Positions 19,192 through 27,505 of a stretch of DNA of 64,000 bases are shown here, piece by piece. How positions within the stretch are numbered: the first letter of the stretch is position 1; every line of letters starts with the position of its first letter. Where the stretch lies: assembly GCF_047730175.1 (NCBI RefSeq), contig NZ_CP159833.1, forward strand, positions 1,736,001-1,800,000, given 5' to 3'. The notes beneath the pieces were generated by a model that did no database searches, was not told the DNA's origin, and saw nothing but the letters and a program-made list of their open reading frames with translations. The stretch is from Marifrigoribacter sp047730175 (GTDB lineage: Bacteria; Bacteroidota; Bacteroidia; Flavobacteriales; Flavobacteriaceae). A program made the position numbers and the translations under genes.

Positions 19192-19320
19192 AGCTATAGC
19201 TGAACAAAATGAACTGTGTTTATAGGTTCGGGCTTTTGAAAAATAGGAAGTTATATTCAAAAGCAGCTTATTGGATAAGTAACCGAAATTTAAAGCTAAC
19301 TTCCGCTACTTTTTTTATTT
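19192..19320 (+). ncRNA. Candidate structured RNA with pseudoknot and terminator-like tail
   Basis: Three pairings are visible. P1 is GCTTTTGAA (19232-19240) with TTCAAAAGC (19256-19264), a perfect 9-bp stem with a 15-nt loop. P2 joins that loop, GGAAGTTA (19246-19253), with TAACTTCC (19297-19304), forming an H-type pseudoknot. P3 is the small hairpin CTTAT-TGG-ATAAG (19267-19279). The P2 stem can extend by TAG/CTA up to 19308 and is then followed by a 7-T run and more Ts, as in an intrinsic terminator. The candidate starts near a palindrome AGCTATAGCT. It does not match an RNA family I can name; it could be a standalone RNA or an attenuator. Confidence 0.4.
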
Positions 19321-19366
19321 TTAGTCTGTACATATTTGCTGTTGTACAAAATAATACTTTTCAATA

Positions 19367-19636
19367 ATGAGAAGGGTTATAGTAGACTATAAGAAATTGA
19401 ACGAAGATATCTTAGATCTTTTAGTAGATAAATTTCCTCATGGATATAGTGATTCAGATGTTATTTCTTTTAGAAATTCAAAAAATGAATTAATCAAAGC
19501 AGTAGAAGTACGCAACGTAGACACAATTTTTTTAGTGAAAATTGGTGTGTATTTAATCAATGCAATTGAAGATCATGATGCGCCTCTTGGTGATGAAAAT
19601 ATTAACCCTATTTCTGGATTTGATACAGAAGAATAA
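19367..19636 (+). CDS. Conserved flavobacterial small protein of unknown function
   Basis: An 89-aa, acidic, soluble protein beginning MRRVIVDYKKLNEDILDLLVDKFPHG. I do not recognise a named domain, but the sequence resembles small unknown proteins common in flavobacteria. It is probably a mixed alpha/beta fold: a VxVRNVDTIFLVKIG strand-helix segment is followed by an acidic tail. A near-match -7 element (CATATTTG, 19331-19338) inside a TGTAC/GTACA inverted repeat lies 29 nt upstream. It is followed by another small gene 17 bp downstream. Confidence 0.7.
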   Translation: MRRVIVDYKKLNEDILDLLVDKFPHGYSDSDVISFRNSKNELIKAVEVRNVDTIFLVKIGVYLINAIEDHDAPLGDENINPISGFDTEE

Positions 19637-19653
19637 CAAGCCTCAATAACTAA

Positions 19654-19878
19654 ATGAAAACCGCTACTTTTATATCGTTCACAGAAGGATATTTTAAATT
19701 TACTTTCGAAAATGGAGAAGATATGTATTTTGAAGAAATACATCCAAAAGTATTGCATCAATACGATCTAAAAAATGATGAAACATACATAGACCAAGAG
19801 TTTAAAGTTATTTATTCTGAAAGTAATTTAGATGATGATGCGATGATTTATCGTATTGAAAATTTAAAACTTCTATAG
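19654..19878 (+). CDS. Small acidic hypothetical protein
   Basis: A 74-aa protein with no recognised domain, signal peptide or membrane helix. The composition is acidic (many Asp and Glu) and the sequence looks like a small beta-barrel or beta-sheet fold: FKFTFENGEDMYFEEI then EFKVIYSES. Placed 17 bp after the previous small gene in the same direction, so probably co-transcribed. The ATG follows a short AT-rich gap with no Shine-Dalgarno. Convergent with the broken VOC gene. Confidence 0.65.
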   Translation: MKTATFISFTEGYFKFTFENGEDMYFEEIHPKVLHQYDLKNDETYIDQEFKVIYSESNLDDDAMIYRIENLKLL

Positions 19879-19884
19879 ATATTT

Positions 19885-20552
19885 TTAAGCTATACTCTTT
19901 AACGTAGTATTTTTAAACTGAAAGTGATACTCTTTACTTTTTTCTATGAATTGAATTTCAAAGTCTGAAGAATATGTTTCTTCATTGATCGGAAACCAAT
20001 CCTTTTTTTCTTTATTGATGCAAATAAATAACCCATTTTCATCTCCAATTGCACAAAAATGTTCAAATCCGCCATCAAAAACTTCAATACCCATAAGTTT
20101 ATTTAAAATATTGAATTGCTTTTCTATATCTAGTGTAGGTAACCCTATTTCAGAAATCTCAAGAAATGAATTTGAATCAAATATTTTATCAGAACTATTC
20201 TGAATATTTTTTCTTGCAATGAGTTCAACTAGGTTTTGGTCTTCATCATAAAAGTACATCGCTTTTGAATTCCAAAAATCAAAATCTTGTATTTCATTGG
20301 CTCCATCTTTTAAAATAGCTACCTTACTTTTTAGCCATTCTAGCGCTTCAATATCTTTGTTTGCAGGAATATTTATAGCAAAATGATATGGTGTGGATTC
20401 AGCACTATATTGAATTTTTAAAATGGATGTTCCAACCTGTATGAAAATATGATCACTATGTTCTTCTACTAAGGTTAGACCTAAAAAAGTAGTATAAAAA
20501 ACTGCCTGTTTTTTATGTTTGAACTATATATTTTTAATTCTTTAATCTACAT
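19885..20552 (-). pseudogene. VOC-family (glyoxalase-like) protein, disrupted near its N-terminus
   Basis: An open frame continues upstream of the first ATG (20259) as far as a stop at 20524-20526, reading a VOC-type N-terminal half: VFYTTFLGLTLVEEHSD, then HFAINIPANKD, then FWNSKAMYFYDEDQNLVELI. The missing first ~14 residues appear in another frame: ATG at 20552, an immediate TAG, then IKELKIYSSNIK, joining at the A6 run 20509-20514. One extra A would restore the frame, and one base change would remove the TAG. So there are two lesions. The family binds a metal through HxE-type residues and handles varied small molecules. It has no adjacent Cys-Cys, so it is not an ArsI C-As lyase. Confidence 0.7.
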
Positions 20553-20566
20553 TCTTAAATATAAAA

Positions 20567-21769
20567 TTAACTATTTTTCATTCTTATTTTAATAATAATA
20601 GCTGAAATAAAAGTAAGTATACTAATAAATATTATAGAAGTATTAATGCTGTAAAGATCAGCAATAACACCAGTTAGAATAGCTCCAATAGCATAGCCTA
20701 AATCTCTCCAAAGTCTAAAAATTCCTATGCTTTTCGCTCGGTCCATAGGGTTTGTGTTTTCTGCAATTGAGGCTAAAAAAGTAGGATATACCATGGCAGT
20801 TCCCCAACCTAAAATAGAAGCTAAGATCCCATAATGTACTAAAGTATCAGCATAGTAAAATAGAAAAAGAGCAATGGCTTGTATCAACATTCCTATAAAT
20901 AGCATTTGTTTTTTTGAATAGACATCAGCCATTTTTCCTGTAAAAAGTTGTCCTATTCCCCAGACCCCAGGATATAAAGCAACAATTATTCCTATTTGTT
21001 CAATTGAAAAATTTTTGCTAGCAAGCAGGAGCGGGAATATTCCCCATACCATTCCATCGTTTAGATTATTTATTAATCCAGCTTGAGAGACAGTACCTAA
21101 GTTTTTGTTGGTCCATGTTGTTTCCCAAAAGATATTTTTTAAGGGAGGAATTAAACTGTTGGTACTTTCTTTTGAAACATGATGCACCGTATCTTTAATA
21201 AAAAATATACTGAATACTAATCCTAAAATTATAAGTACAATTCCAATATAGAAAGGATAGGGACGAAGACCATATTCACTAGCGATCCAACCTGTAAAAA
21301 AAGCAACTATTGCTACGGCTAAATACCCTGCAAACTCATTTAAACCCATTGCAAAGCCACGGTCTTTTTCGCCTACTAAATCAATCTTCATAACCACTGT
21401 GCTACTCCAAGCCAAACCTTGATTGATACCAAGTAAAACGTTGGCAGCAATAATCCAATTCCAGCTTTGTGCAAACATGAGCACAAATGGGATTGGTATA
21501 GCAATGATCCAACCTAGAATTAGTAGTTTTTTTCTTCCATATTTATTGGCTAATGCGCCTGTAAAATAATTGGTGATAGCTTTCGTGATTCCAAAGACTA
21601 TAATAAAGGATAGAATAGCAGTTTTAACAGCTAGGCCAAATTCTTTTTCTGCTATTTCAGGAAGAATTGTACGTTCAAGACCTACCATTCCACCAACGAA
21701 TGCGTTGACAATTACTAATAGACTAAATTGCTTCCAGTTTTCTTTTAAGCCTAATTTAACCTCAGTCAT
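20567..21769 (-). CDS. Major facilitator superfamily transporter at the end of the arsenic operon
   Basis: A 400-aa, 12-helix inner-membrane carrier. The open frame reaches back to 21844, but the stretch before MTEVKLGLKENWKQ looks non-coding, so the ATG at 21769 is preferred. The MFS loop 2-3 motif is seen as GALANKYGRKKLL near residue 75, and a repeat of it near FTGKMADVYSKKQ. It follows acr3 by about 120 bp on the same strand. Placement suggests efflux of an arsenic compound or of another toxic anion, but it is not clearly ArsJ (no adjacent GAPDH gene). Substrate unknown. Confidence 0.85.
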   Translation of the reverse strand: MTEVKLGLKENWKQFSLLVIVNAFVGGMVGLERTILPEIAEKEFGLAVKTAILSFIIVFGITKAITNYFTGALANKYGRKKLLILGWIIAIPIPFVLMFAQSWNWIIAANVLLGINQGLAWSSTVVMKIDLVGEKDRGFAMGLNEFAGYLAVAIVAFFTGWIASEYGLRPYPFYIGIVLIILGLVFSIFFIKDTVHHVSKESTNSLIPPLKNIFWETTWTNKNLGTVSQAGLINNLNDGMVWGIFPLLLASKNFSIEQIGIIVALYPGVWGIGQLFTGKMADVYSKKQMLFIGMLIQAIALFLFYYADTLVHYGILASILGWGTAMVYPTFLASIAENTNPMDRAKSIGIFRLWRDLGYAIGAILTGVIADLYSINTSIIFISILTFISAIIIKIRMKNS

Positions 21770-21891
21770 ATCGAAGATTTGAACAACAAAGATGCAAAAG
21801 TGTTTTATGAATTCCTTTACTATTGATAAATAATTAAACTTCAACTATAATGAAATTCAATTATTTAAGTGATTTAGTCTGTTTTATTTGT

Positions 21892-22944
21892 CTATGCTAG
21901 CTTAGTCTTTCCATAATATTTTTTTCGCAGCCAAAAAGAAACGCGAACCAATATTATTAAGGCAGGTACTTCTACTAAAGGACCTATTACACCAGCAAAA
22001 GCTTGCCCAGAATTCAGTCCGAAAACTGCGATTGCGACTGCAATTGCTAATTCAAAGTTATTTCCTGCAGCTGTAAATGCAACCGCAGCTGTTTTGTCGT
22101 ATTCAGTTCCCATTGCTTTAGTTGCAAAGAATCCAATAATAAACATAAGTAAGAAATATATTAAAAGTGGAACAGCAATAATTAATACGTCCATTGGTAT
22201 TTCAACAATCAATTCGCCCTTTAAAGAAAACATGATTATAATGGTAAATAAAAGCGCAATTAGGGTCATTGGTGAAATGGTTGGAATAAACTTTTTGGTA
22301 TACCATTCTTCCCCTTTAAGTTTGACTAAAATTAAACGGCTTAGAATTCCTAAAGCAAATGGAACTCCTAAATAAATTGCAACACTTTCAGCTATGGTAC
22401 TAATAGATATATCTACAATAGCGCCTTCAAATCCAAAATAGGGTGGAAGTACTGTAATAAATAACCAGGCATAAAAACTATAAGCAAATACTTGAAAAAT
22501 ACTATTTAATGCCACTAATCCTGCGCCATATTCCGCACTTCCTTCAGCTAAATCATTCCAAACTAACACCATTGCGATGCATCTAGCTAATCCAATTAAG
22601 ATAAGCCCAACCATATATTCTGGATAGTCTCTTAAAAAGGTGATAGCCAAAATAAACATAAGAACGGGTCCAACAATCCAATTAAGAATAAGTGAAATAC
22701 TTAAAATTTTAGTGTTCTTAAAAACTTTAGGTAATAATCTAAAATTCACTTTCGCTAAAGGAGGATACATCATTAAAATTAATCCGATTGCAATAGGAAT
22801 ATTAGTAGATCCACTACTCATTGAATTAACTAGATCTGGAAAAGAGGGAGCAAAATAACCGATACCTACACCAATAGCCATGGCTAAAAAAATCCAAAGA
22901 GTTAAATAGCTATCTAAAAAGCTTAATTTTTTATTTGTTGCCAT
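21892..22944 (-). CDS. acr3: Arsenite efflux permease, ACR3 family
   Basis: Exports arsenite using the membrane potential. The 350-aa protein has ten predicted transmembrane helices of the bile acid/ACR3 fold, including the conserved helix 4 segment GLARCIAMVLVWN with the functionally essential Cys near residue 122, and the IGLILMMYPPLAKV segment near 55. It starts 2 bp after the arsC-like gene, so the two are translationally linked. The ars operon order is arsR, arsM, arsC, acr3, MFS. Confidence 0.94.
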   Translation of the reverse strand: MATNKKLSFLDSYLTLWIFLAMAIGVGIGYFAPSFPDLVNSMSSGSTNIPIAIGLILMMYPPLAKVNFRLLPKVFKNTKILSISLILNWIVGPVLMFILAITFLRDYPEYMVGLILIGLARCIAMVLVWNDLAEGSAEYGAGLVALNSIFQVFAYSFYAWLFITVLPPYFGFEGAIVDISISTIAESVAIYLGVPFALGILSRLILVKLKGEEWYTKKFIPTISPMTLIALLFTIIIMFSLKGELIVEIPMDVLIIAVPLLIYFLLMFIIGFFATKAMGTEYDKTAAVAFTAAGNNFELAIAVAIAVFGLNSGQAFAGVIGPLVEVPALIILVRVSFWLRKKYYGKTKLA

Positions 22945-22946
22945 TA

Positions 22947-23564
22947 TTATTTTTTAATTTGAGTGAATACATGCATTAAATCCGTTGCAATTTGCAAGCT
23001 TCTTTCTTTATATTTTTCAGCTTGTTGAGGGGAGTTGTCAAAAGCCTTAGGGTCTTCAAAAGTGATTGGAAATCGTTGTTCTGCTCCCGAAACAATTGGA
23101 CAGCCTTCATCAGCTTGTGAACAAGTCATAATTGCAGCAAATTCAGATATAGGATTAAAATCATCATCGAATTTTTTAGAAAATCCAATAATTGGATGCT
23201 CATTGCTAGCATACTTAATACTATACACAGGATTTTTATCTTCTGAAGTTTTTTGAATATGAAATCCAGAATTTAATAAGGTTTCAGTCACCATCGGAAA
23301 TAATGCGGTAGCTTCTGTTCCACCGGAATAACAAAATACTTTATGGATCTTAAAATGATATGCCATTACTTGTGCCCAAACTTGTGAAAAATGACTTCTT
23401 CGAGAGTTATGCGTACAAATAAAATTTAATCGAATTTCTTGATTCTTATCTGTTTTCGTTTGAATAAAGTCAATCAAAGGTTGAAGGATTTTTTTTCGTT
23501 CATTTGAGATGGAATTAACATTTATGGTCGATACAAAACCCTCTATTTTATTAAATAATGACAT
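22947..23564 (-). CDS. arsC: Arsenate reductase-like low-molecular-weight phosphatase (thioredoxin-coupled type)
   Basis: Reduces arsenate to arsenite. The active-site loop CTHNSRR (Cx5R) is near residue 50, followed by Ser, as in LMW tyrosine phosphatases. Two further cysteines spaced by seven positions (CSQADEGC, near 142-149) match the Cys82/Cys89 redox pair of Staphylococcus ArsC, so thioredoxin is the likely electron donor. About 205 aa, longer than the ~130 aa classical enzyme because of an N-terminal helical extension. Some flavobacterial homologues are annotated simply as protein-tyrosine-phosphatase, but the operon supports arsenate. Confidence 0.88.
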   Translation of the reverse strand: MSLFNKIEGFVSTINVNSISNERKKILQPLIDFIQTKTDKNQEIRLNFICTHNSRRSHFSQVWAQVMAYHFKIHKVFCYSGGTEATALFPMVTETLLNSGFHIQKTSEDKNPVYSIKYASNEHPIIGFSKKFDDDFNPISEFAAIMTCSQADEGCPIVSGAEQRFPITFEDPKAFDNSPQQAEKYKERSLQIATDLMHVFTQIKK

Positions 23565-23591
23565 TTAGATACAATTTATAATATTAAAAAA

Positions 23592-24494
23592 TTAACAGCA
23601 ATTGGTAGCAGGATCACAACAATTTGAAGACTCAATTTCTGAAAGGTTCATTTTTTGTTTGCCTTTTTTTGTTCCAGGTTTCTCAGCATACACTGTGATA
23701 CTGAAAATTCCAGTCGCTCCTTTGTTAAAATTATTGATCTCTTCCTGACTCAAATATTTGATAAGAATGTCATCTGGAATAACGATTGGTTTTTCTTTTT
23801 GAATAGTGATATTTTGAAAACCACTATCTTCTATATATTGTAAATAATCTACTTTTTGGATAGCACCTGCTACACAACCTGCATACATTTCGGCATCTTC
23901 TTTTAAAGCTATTGGTAATTCTCCCATTAATACAATATCTGAAATACTAAAATGGCCACCAGGTTTTAAAACACGGTAAATTTCTCCAATCACTTTTTGT
24001 TTATTAGGAACCAAATTCAGTACACAATTACTTACAATGACATCTGCAGTGTCATTACTTACAGGCATAGCATCAATATCTCCTACTCTAAACTCTACAT
24101 TATTATATCCTAATTTTTCAGCATTGATACGTGCTTTTTCAATCATAATAGGAGTGAAATCAATACCGATAACTTTGCCATTATCACCGGCCTCATGTCG
24201 AGCAACAAAACAGTCATTTCCAGCGCCAGATCCTAAATCAATAACGGTATCTCCTTGGTTAATTTTTGCAAACTGGGTAGGTAATCCACAGCCTAATCCT
24301 AAATCAGCATCTTCTATATATCCATCTGTTTCAGAATAATCATCCATCATTATATTATACACTTTGTTAGATGTTGTTGTAGCACCACAACAGGAGGAAG
24401 CATTTTCAGCTTTTCCTTGTTCCGCAATTTTTGCGTAACGGTCTCTAACAATATCTTTTAATTCTTGTTCTTTTTTCATCTTAATTTTATTCAA
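23592..24494 (-). CDS. arsM: Arsenite S-adenosylmethionine methyltransferase ArsM
   Basis: Methylates As(III) to volatile or less toxic methylarsenicals. SAM motif I is VIDLGSGAGNDCF near residue 83. The cysteines expected for arsenic binding are seen: SSCCGA near 34, SNCVLNLVPN near 154, and YAGCVAGAIQ near 205. The C-terminal tail has extra Cys pairs (SNCCDPATNCC), which may bind arsenite but are not part of the core fold. The start could be the Met at 24479 (MKKEQELKD), five codons in. It follows arsR by 9 bp. Confidence 0.92.
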   Translation of the reverse strand: MNKIKMKKEQELKDIVRDRYAKIAEQGKAENASSCCGATTTSNKVYNIMMDDYSETDGYIEDADLGLGCGLPTQFAKINQGDTVIDLGSGAGNDCFVARHEAGDNGKVIGIDFTPIMIEKARINAEKLGYNNVEFRVGDIDAMPVSNDTADVIVSNCVLNLVPNKQKVIGEIYRVLKPGGHFSISDIVLMGELPIALKEDAEMYAGCVAGAIQKVDYLQYIEDSGFQNITIQKEKPIVIPDDILIKYLSQEEINNFNKGATGIFSITVYAEKPGTKKGKQKMNLSEIESSNCCDPATNCC

Positions 24495-24503
24495 TTAATT
24501 TGT

Positions 24504-24833
24504 TTAGCAACAATTTTCTTTAGAAATGTCTTGGTCTAAAAAATGAGACATTACTTCTTTCATTTGTGTCCATTTTTCTGCATCTATACAATAACAAACA
24601 CTAGTACCTTCTACGGTTCCCTTTATAAGTCCTAAGTGTTTTAATTCTTTTAAATGTTGTGATATAGTTGGTTGCGCAAGTCCAATCTTGCAAACAAGAT
24701 CACCACAAACACAGGTGTCTATATTAAACAAGTGTTGCAGAATAGCTACTCTTGCAGGATGTCCAAAGACCTTTGCATACAATGCTATTTCATTTTGAAG
24801 TTCGGTAAACATTTCTGTTTTTGCTAATCCCAT
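24504..24833 (-). CDS. arsR: ArsR/SmtB-family arsenic-responsive repressor
   Basis: A 109-aa winged-helix repressor that heads the ars operon. The metal-sensing motif is DTCVCGDLV near residue 39-47, close to the ELCVCDL consensus of arsenite sensors, and the recognition helix is QPTISQHLKELK (residues ~60-71). A terminal Cys-Cys adds possible ligands. It most likely represses arsM-arsC-acr3-MFS and its own promoter until arsenite binds. No operator was clearly defined in the ~100 bp upstream. Confidence 0.93.
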   Translation of the reverse strand: MGLAKTEMFTELQNEIALYAKVFGHPARVAILQHLFNIDTCVCGDLVCKIGLAQPTISQHLKELKHLGLIKGTVEGTSVCYCIDAEKWTQMKEVMSHFLDQDISKENCC

Positions 24834-24934
24834 GCCTTAATTAATTTGTTCATTGCAATATTACGATTAAAAATTACTAGTACAATGATTAATTTAAAAA
24901 AAAAATACATTAATTTATTTCGTTTGTAAGAGTG

Positions 24935-25390
24935 TTATTTATCTTTTCTATACTCAAAACGTATTTTTCTAACTCCGTGGTTGGTGTCCCATTGTTTAAC
25001 TTCTGTAAAACCAAATTTCTTATATAGCTCAGTTGCAGGTCCATTCTCAACGCCTGTTTCAACGGTATAGATACTCGAGTCAAATGCATTTAAAGTGAAC
25101 TCCATTAGCTTTCTTGCGATTCCTTGTCTGAAAAAAAGTGGGTTTACTACTAAGCTACAAATAAGTGTAGCATTCTTATTATGATCAATTTCAATGACTC
25201 CAGCAAGTTTTTCATTATTCATGAATCCGAAAAATTCTGTGTTACTTTTTATAAAATCTTCAAGAGGTCTTTGTAGCGGGGGGAAATTAACAGCCTTTAA
25301 TAATTTAGCCTCTACTGCGTATGAAACTTGAAAAACTGAACGTATTTTTTCTGAAACTTCTTTTTTATTATTTTTAAGCTGTTCAATCAT
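24935..25390 (-). CDS. GNAT-family N-acetyltransferase
   Basis: An acetyl-CoA-dependent acyltransferase of about 151 aa. The core shows LICSLVVNPLFFRQGIARKLMEF, with the Q/RxxGxG/A acetyl-CoA loop as RQGIAR, and a C-terminal YKKFGFTEV segment. The substrate cannot be told. The open frame extends to 25450, but that would overlap the upstream VIT gene by about 30 bp; the Met at 25390 (MIEQLKNNKKE) is preferred and avoids the overlap. Co-directional with the VIT gene, about 28 bp downstream. Confidence 0.83.
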   Translation of the reverse strand: MIEQLKNNKKEVSEKIRSVFQVSYAVEAKLLKAVNFPPLQRPLEDFIKSNTEFFGFMNNEKLAGVIEIDHNKNATLICSLVVNPLFFRQGIARKLMEFTLNAFDSSIYTVETGVENGPATELYKKFGFTEVKQWDTNHGVRKIRFEYRKDK

Positions 25391-25418
25391 TTTTGTTATG
25401 CGTTGTTGGGGGTAGCTT

Positions 25419-26135
25419 TTATCCGACGCTAACATTAAATAAATACCCAACCAAAGCGGTTAATCCCATTGCAACTGTTCCCCAGAATGTAATACGGATA
25501 ATTGCAATTCCTATACCAGAACCACCAGCTTTTGCGGACATTGCGCCCAAAATGATTAGAAAGAAAAGAGCAAAACCATATAGTGAATATTCCATGCTCT
25601 TTAAAGGGAGAAAGAGTGTCACTAAAAAAGGAAGCAAACCACCTACTGTAAATGCTGCTCCTGATGCAAATGCCGCCTGCAGGGGCTTAGCTTGGCTAAT
25701 TTCATTAATTCCTAATTCGTCTCTAACATGCGCTCCTAAGGCATCATGTTCCGTTAATTCTTGTGCTACTGTTAAGGCGGTTTCTTTTTTTAAACCTCTT
25801 TTTTCATAAATTTTAGCTAGCATTTGTAATTCGATTTCGGGCATTTCAATCAGTTCTTGCTTTTCACGTTTGATGTCTGCTTTTTCCACATCTGTTTGTG
25901 AACTTACCGATACATATTCTCCCGCTGCCATAGATAAAGCGCCAGCTACTAATCCCGCTAATGTTGCCAATATAACAGGGTCTCTAACGTCACTCGCTGC
26001 AGCAACTCCAATGGCAATACTTGCAGTTGATAAAATACCATCATTAGCACCAAGAACAGCAGCTCTCAACCAATTACTTCTGTGTATGTAATGATTGTCT
26101 AAATAATTGTCTAATTCCTCTTTTTCCTCTGCCAT
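25419..26135 (-). CDS. VIT1/CCC1-family metal transporter
   Basis: A five-helix integral membrane protein related to vacuolar iron/manganese transporters. The first helix has the signature AAVLGANDGILSTASIAIG (residues ~25-43) and the second AGALSMAAGEYVSVSSQ near 75. A cytoplasmic metal-binding helical segment of Glu-rich sequence (about 90-140, KADIKREKQELIEMPEIE) separates helix 2 and 3. Probably exports or stores Fe2+ or Mn2+. 238 aa, normal. It lies between the ars operon and the sigma-factor operon; no shared regulation is evident. Confidence 0.9.
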   Translation of the reverse strand: MAEEKEELDNYLDNHYIHRSNWLRAAVLGANDGILSTASIAIGVAAASDVRDPVILATLAGLVAGALSMAAGEYVSVSSQTDVEKADIKREKQELIEMPEIELQMLAKIYEKRGLKKETALTVAQELTEHDALGAHVRDELGINEISQAKPLQAAFASGAAFTVGGLLPFLVTLFLPLKSMEYSLYGFALFFLIILGAMSAKAGGSGIGIAIIRITFWGTVAMGLTALVGYLFNVSVG

Positions 26136-26285
26136 CTGATATGTTTATTCAAATTACAAACAACTTACTATATCAGTAACAAAGGTACTCTTTATCAGCT
26201 AATAATTCAAGATAATCATACCTTTCGGTGAGTTTTATCCTATTAAATTAAGAGTAAAACATTTCTTCTAAAAAAGGGACATAAA

Positions 26286-26314
26286 AAAAGCCTTCAGAAA
26301 AAAAGAAGGCTTTT
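26286..26314. terminator. Intrinsic terminator upstream of the VIT gene, after the sigma-factor operon
   Basis: Stem AAAAGCCTTC / GAAGGCTTTT (10 bp) with an A-rich 9-nt loop. The A-run on its left becomes a T-run on the minus strand, so it most likely ends the 27983-26347 operon. Confidence 0.85.
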
Positions 26315-26346
26315 AACGGTAGTTTATTATGTTTCAAAAAATAGTA

Positions 26347-26808
26347 TTATAAACTTGACCTTTTATTTTTTAACACCCGATTGTTCTTCTCGGCTTCTAA
26401 ATCTTTATTACGACCAATTGCTGATCCGATAAGCATTCCCATCGAAATTCCAATTGCAATTCCTGTCGATTCACCAAAACTAGCTCCAATAGCAACTCCA
26501 AAGCTCATACCCAAACTTATGCCTAAAGTTGTATAGTAACCCTCTGTAATTAAAGAAAAATTATCTTTCAAAAATCGCTTAAAAATAGTAAGTTTTTTAT
26601 TAAAAAACCTCCTCTTATTTTCAGGATTCGATTTTAAATTCAACGTTTTAATCTCGTTATTGATTAGCAAAAATTGTTCTTCTGTTAAATCTCTAGTTTT
26701 TAAATTTGATAAAATATCAATAAAACTGTTGTACACTTTTATTTCTCGTTTGTTATCTGTCTCTTTTAATACCCTTTTAAAAAACTGAGATGCTTCAATA
26801 ATTGTCAT
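26347..26808 (-). CDS. Hypothetical protein with glycine-zipper segment
   Basis: A 153-aa protein that I cannot name. The N-terminal ~85 residues are charged and helical. Residues ~95-138 form a glycine-zipper: alternating small residues in GISLGMSFGVAIGASFGES and GIAIGISMGMLIGSAIG, which could form two tightly packed membrane helices. The C-terminus is basic. It is the third gene of a minus-strand group with an ECF sigma factor and a membrane protein (49-bp gap), so it may be regulated by that sigma or be its partner. Confidence 0.65.
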   Translation of the reverse strand: MTIIEASQFFKRVLKETDNKREIKVYNSFIDILSNLKTRDLTEEQFLLINNEIKTLNLKSNPENKRRFFNKKLTIFKRFLKDNFSLITEGYYTTLGISLGMSFGVAIGASFGESTGIAIGISMGMLIGSAIGRNKDLEAEKNNRVLKNKRSSL

Positions 26809-26857
26809 AATGTTTAATCTTTATTTGATTAATGTTCAAAATCTAAAAATATTACAA

Positions 26858-27505
26858 TTAATTTTTAATATTTTTTAAATCTTCCATATCTGCAATTAAC
26901 TCAGCAAGTTTTTTCATGATCCGCCCATACACTAAATTCAAATCCCATTTGTAAATTCGTCCGCCAAAAATTCCTAAAGTAATTGTTATTAGTAGTATTA
27001 CAAGCACCCAGTACACGGGTATTTCATATAGCATATAAGGTTGATAATTTCCAAAGATTCTATTTAAAGATTCACGAATTGAACTAGAAAACCAAAATCC
27101 AGAAACCATAGCTATAAAAACGTATGGATAAATAAACCGGGACATCTTCATATTTAATAAAATTTGAGCTTGCATCCATTCATCGAAAGATTTAAGGTAT
27201 TGATAACTGCTCACATTTTTATCGATCTTATTTAAGCCTTTAAACACCTTTTTATTAACGAGAACTATAACATTTAAAAGAATAAACATAAGAACTCCCA
27301 TAACCGGAATTTTCACCAAAAAAGAAAGCGGTAATACCAAAAAAGAAAATATAATAAGTGCATTAAGGTTTATTTTAAACATCCTCTTAAACTTGTCTAT
27401 AATATGGATAGACTTTTGATTGTAAAGGTTATTTAGTTTTGGTGCTACCATAGCATTATTGTCTAAAAAACCCTGTTTCCAAATTGATTCAATTGATTTT
27501 TCCAT
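26858..27505 (-). CDS. Membrane protein paired with an ECF sigma factor (putative anti-sigma)
   Basis: A 215-aa protein with four predicted transmembrane helices (about residues 48-66, 69-86, 122-143 and 162-181) and short cytoplasmic ends. It has no HxxxCxxC zinc-binding anti-sigma domain. The start lies 17 nt inside the end of the sigma gene, so the two are translationally coupled. That pairing is typical of an anti-sigma factor, and I infer this role from context only. The N-terminal ~45 residues (KSIESIWKQGFLDNNAMVAPKL) would be the cytoplasmic sigma-contacting part. Confidence 0.65.
   Translation of the reverse strand: MEKSIESIWKQGFLDNNAMVAPKLNNLYNQKSIHIIDKFKRMFKINLNALIIFSFLVLPLSFLVKIPVMGVLMFILLNVIVLVNKKVFKGLNKIDKNVSSYQYLKSFDEWMQAQILLNMKMSRFIYPYVFIAMVSGFWFSSSIRESLNRIFGNYQPYMLYEIPVYWVLVILLITITLGIFGGRIYKWDLNLVYGRIMKKLAELIADMEDLKNIKN

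Noticed and set aside
19885..20259. Idea that the VOC protein at the end of the ars operon is an ArsI C-As lyase
   Set aside because: No paired cysteines of the ArsI type are present, and the C-terminal half has only single cysteines. It is a generic VOC protein and is disrupted.
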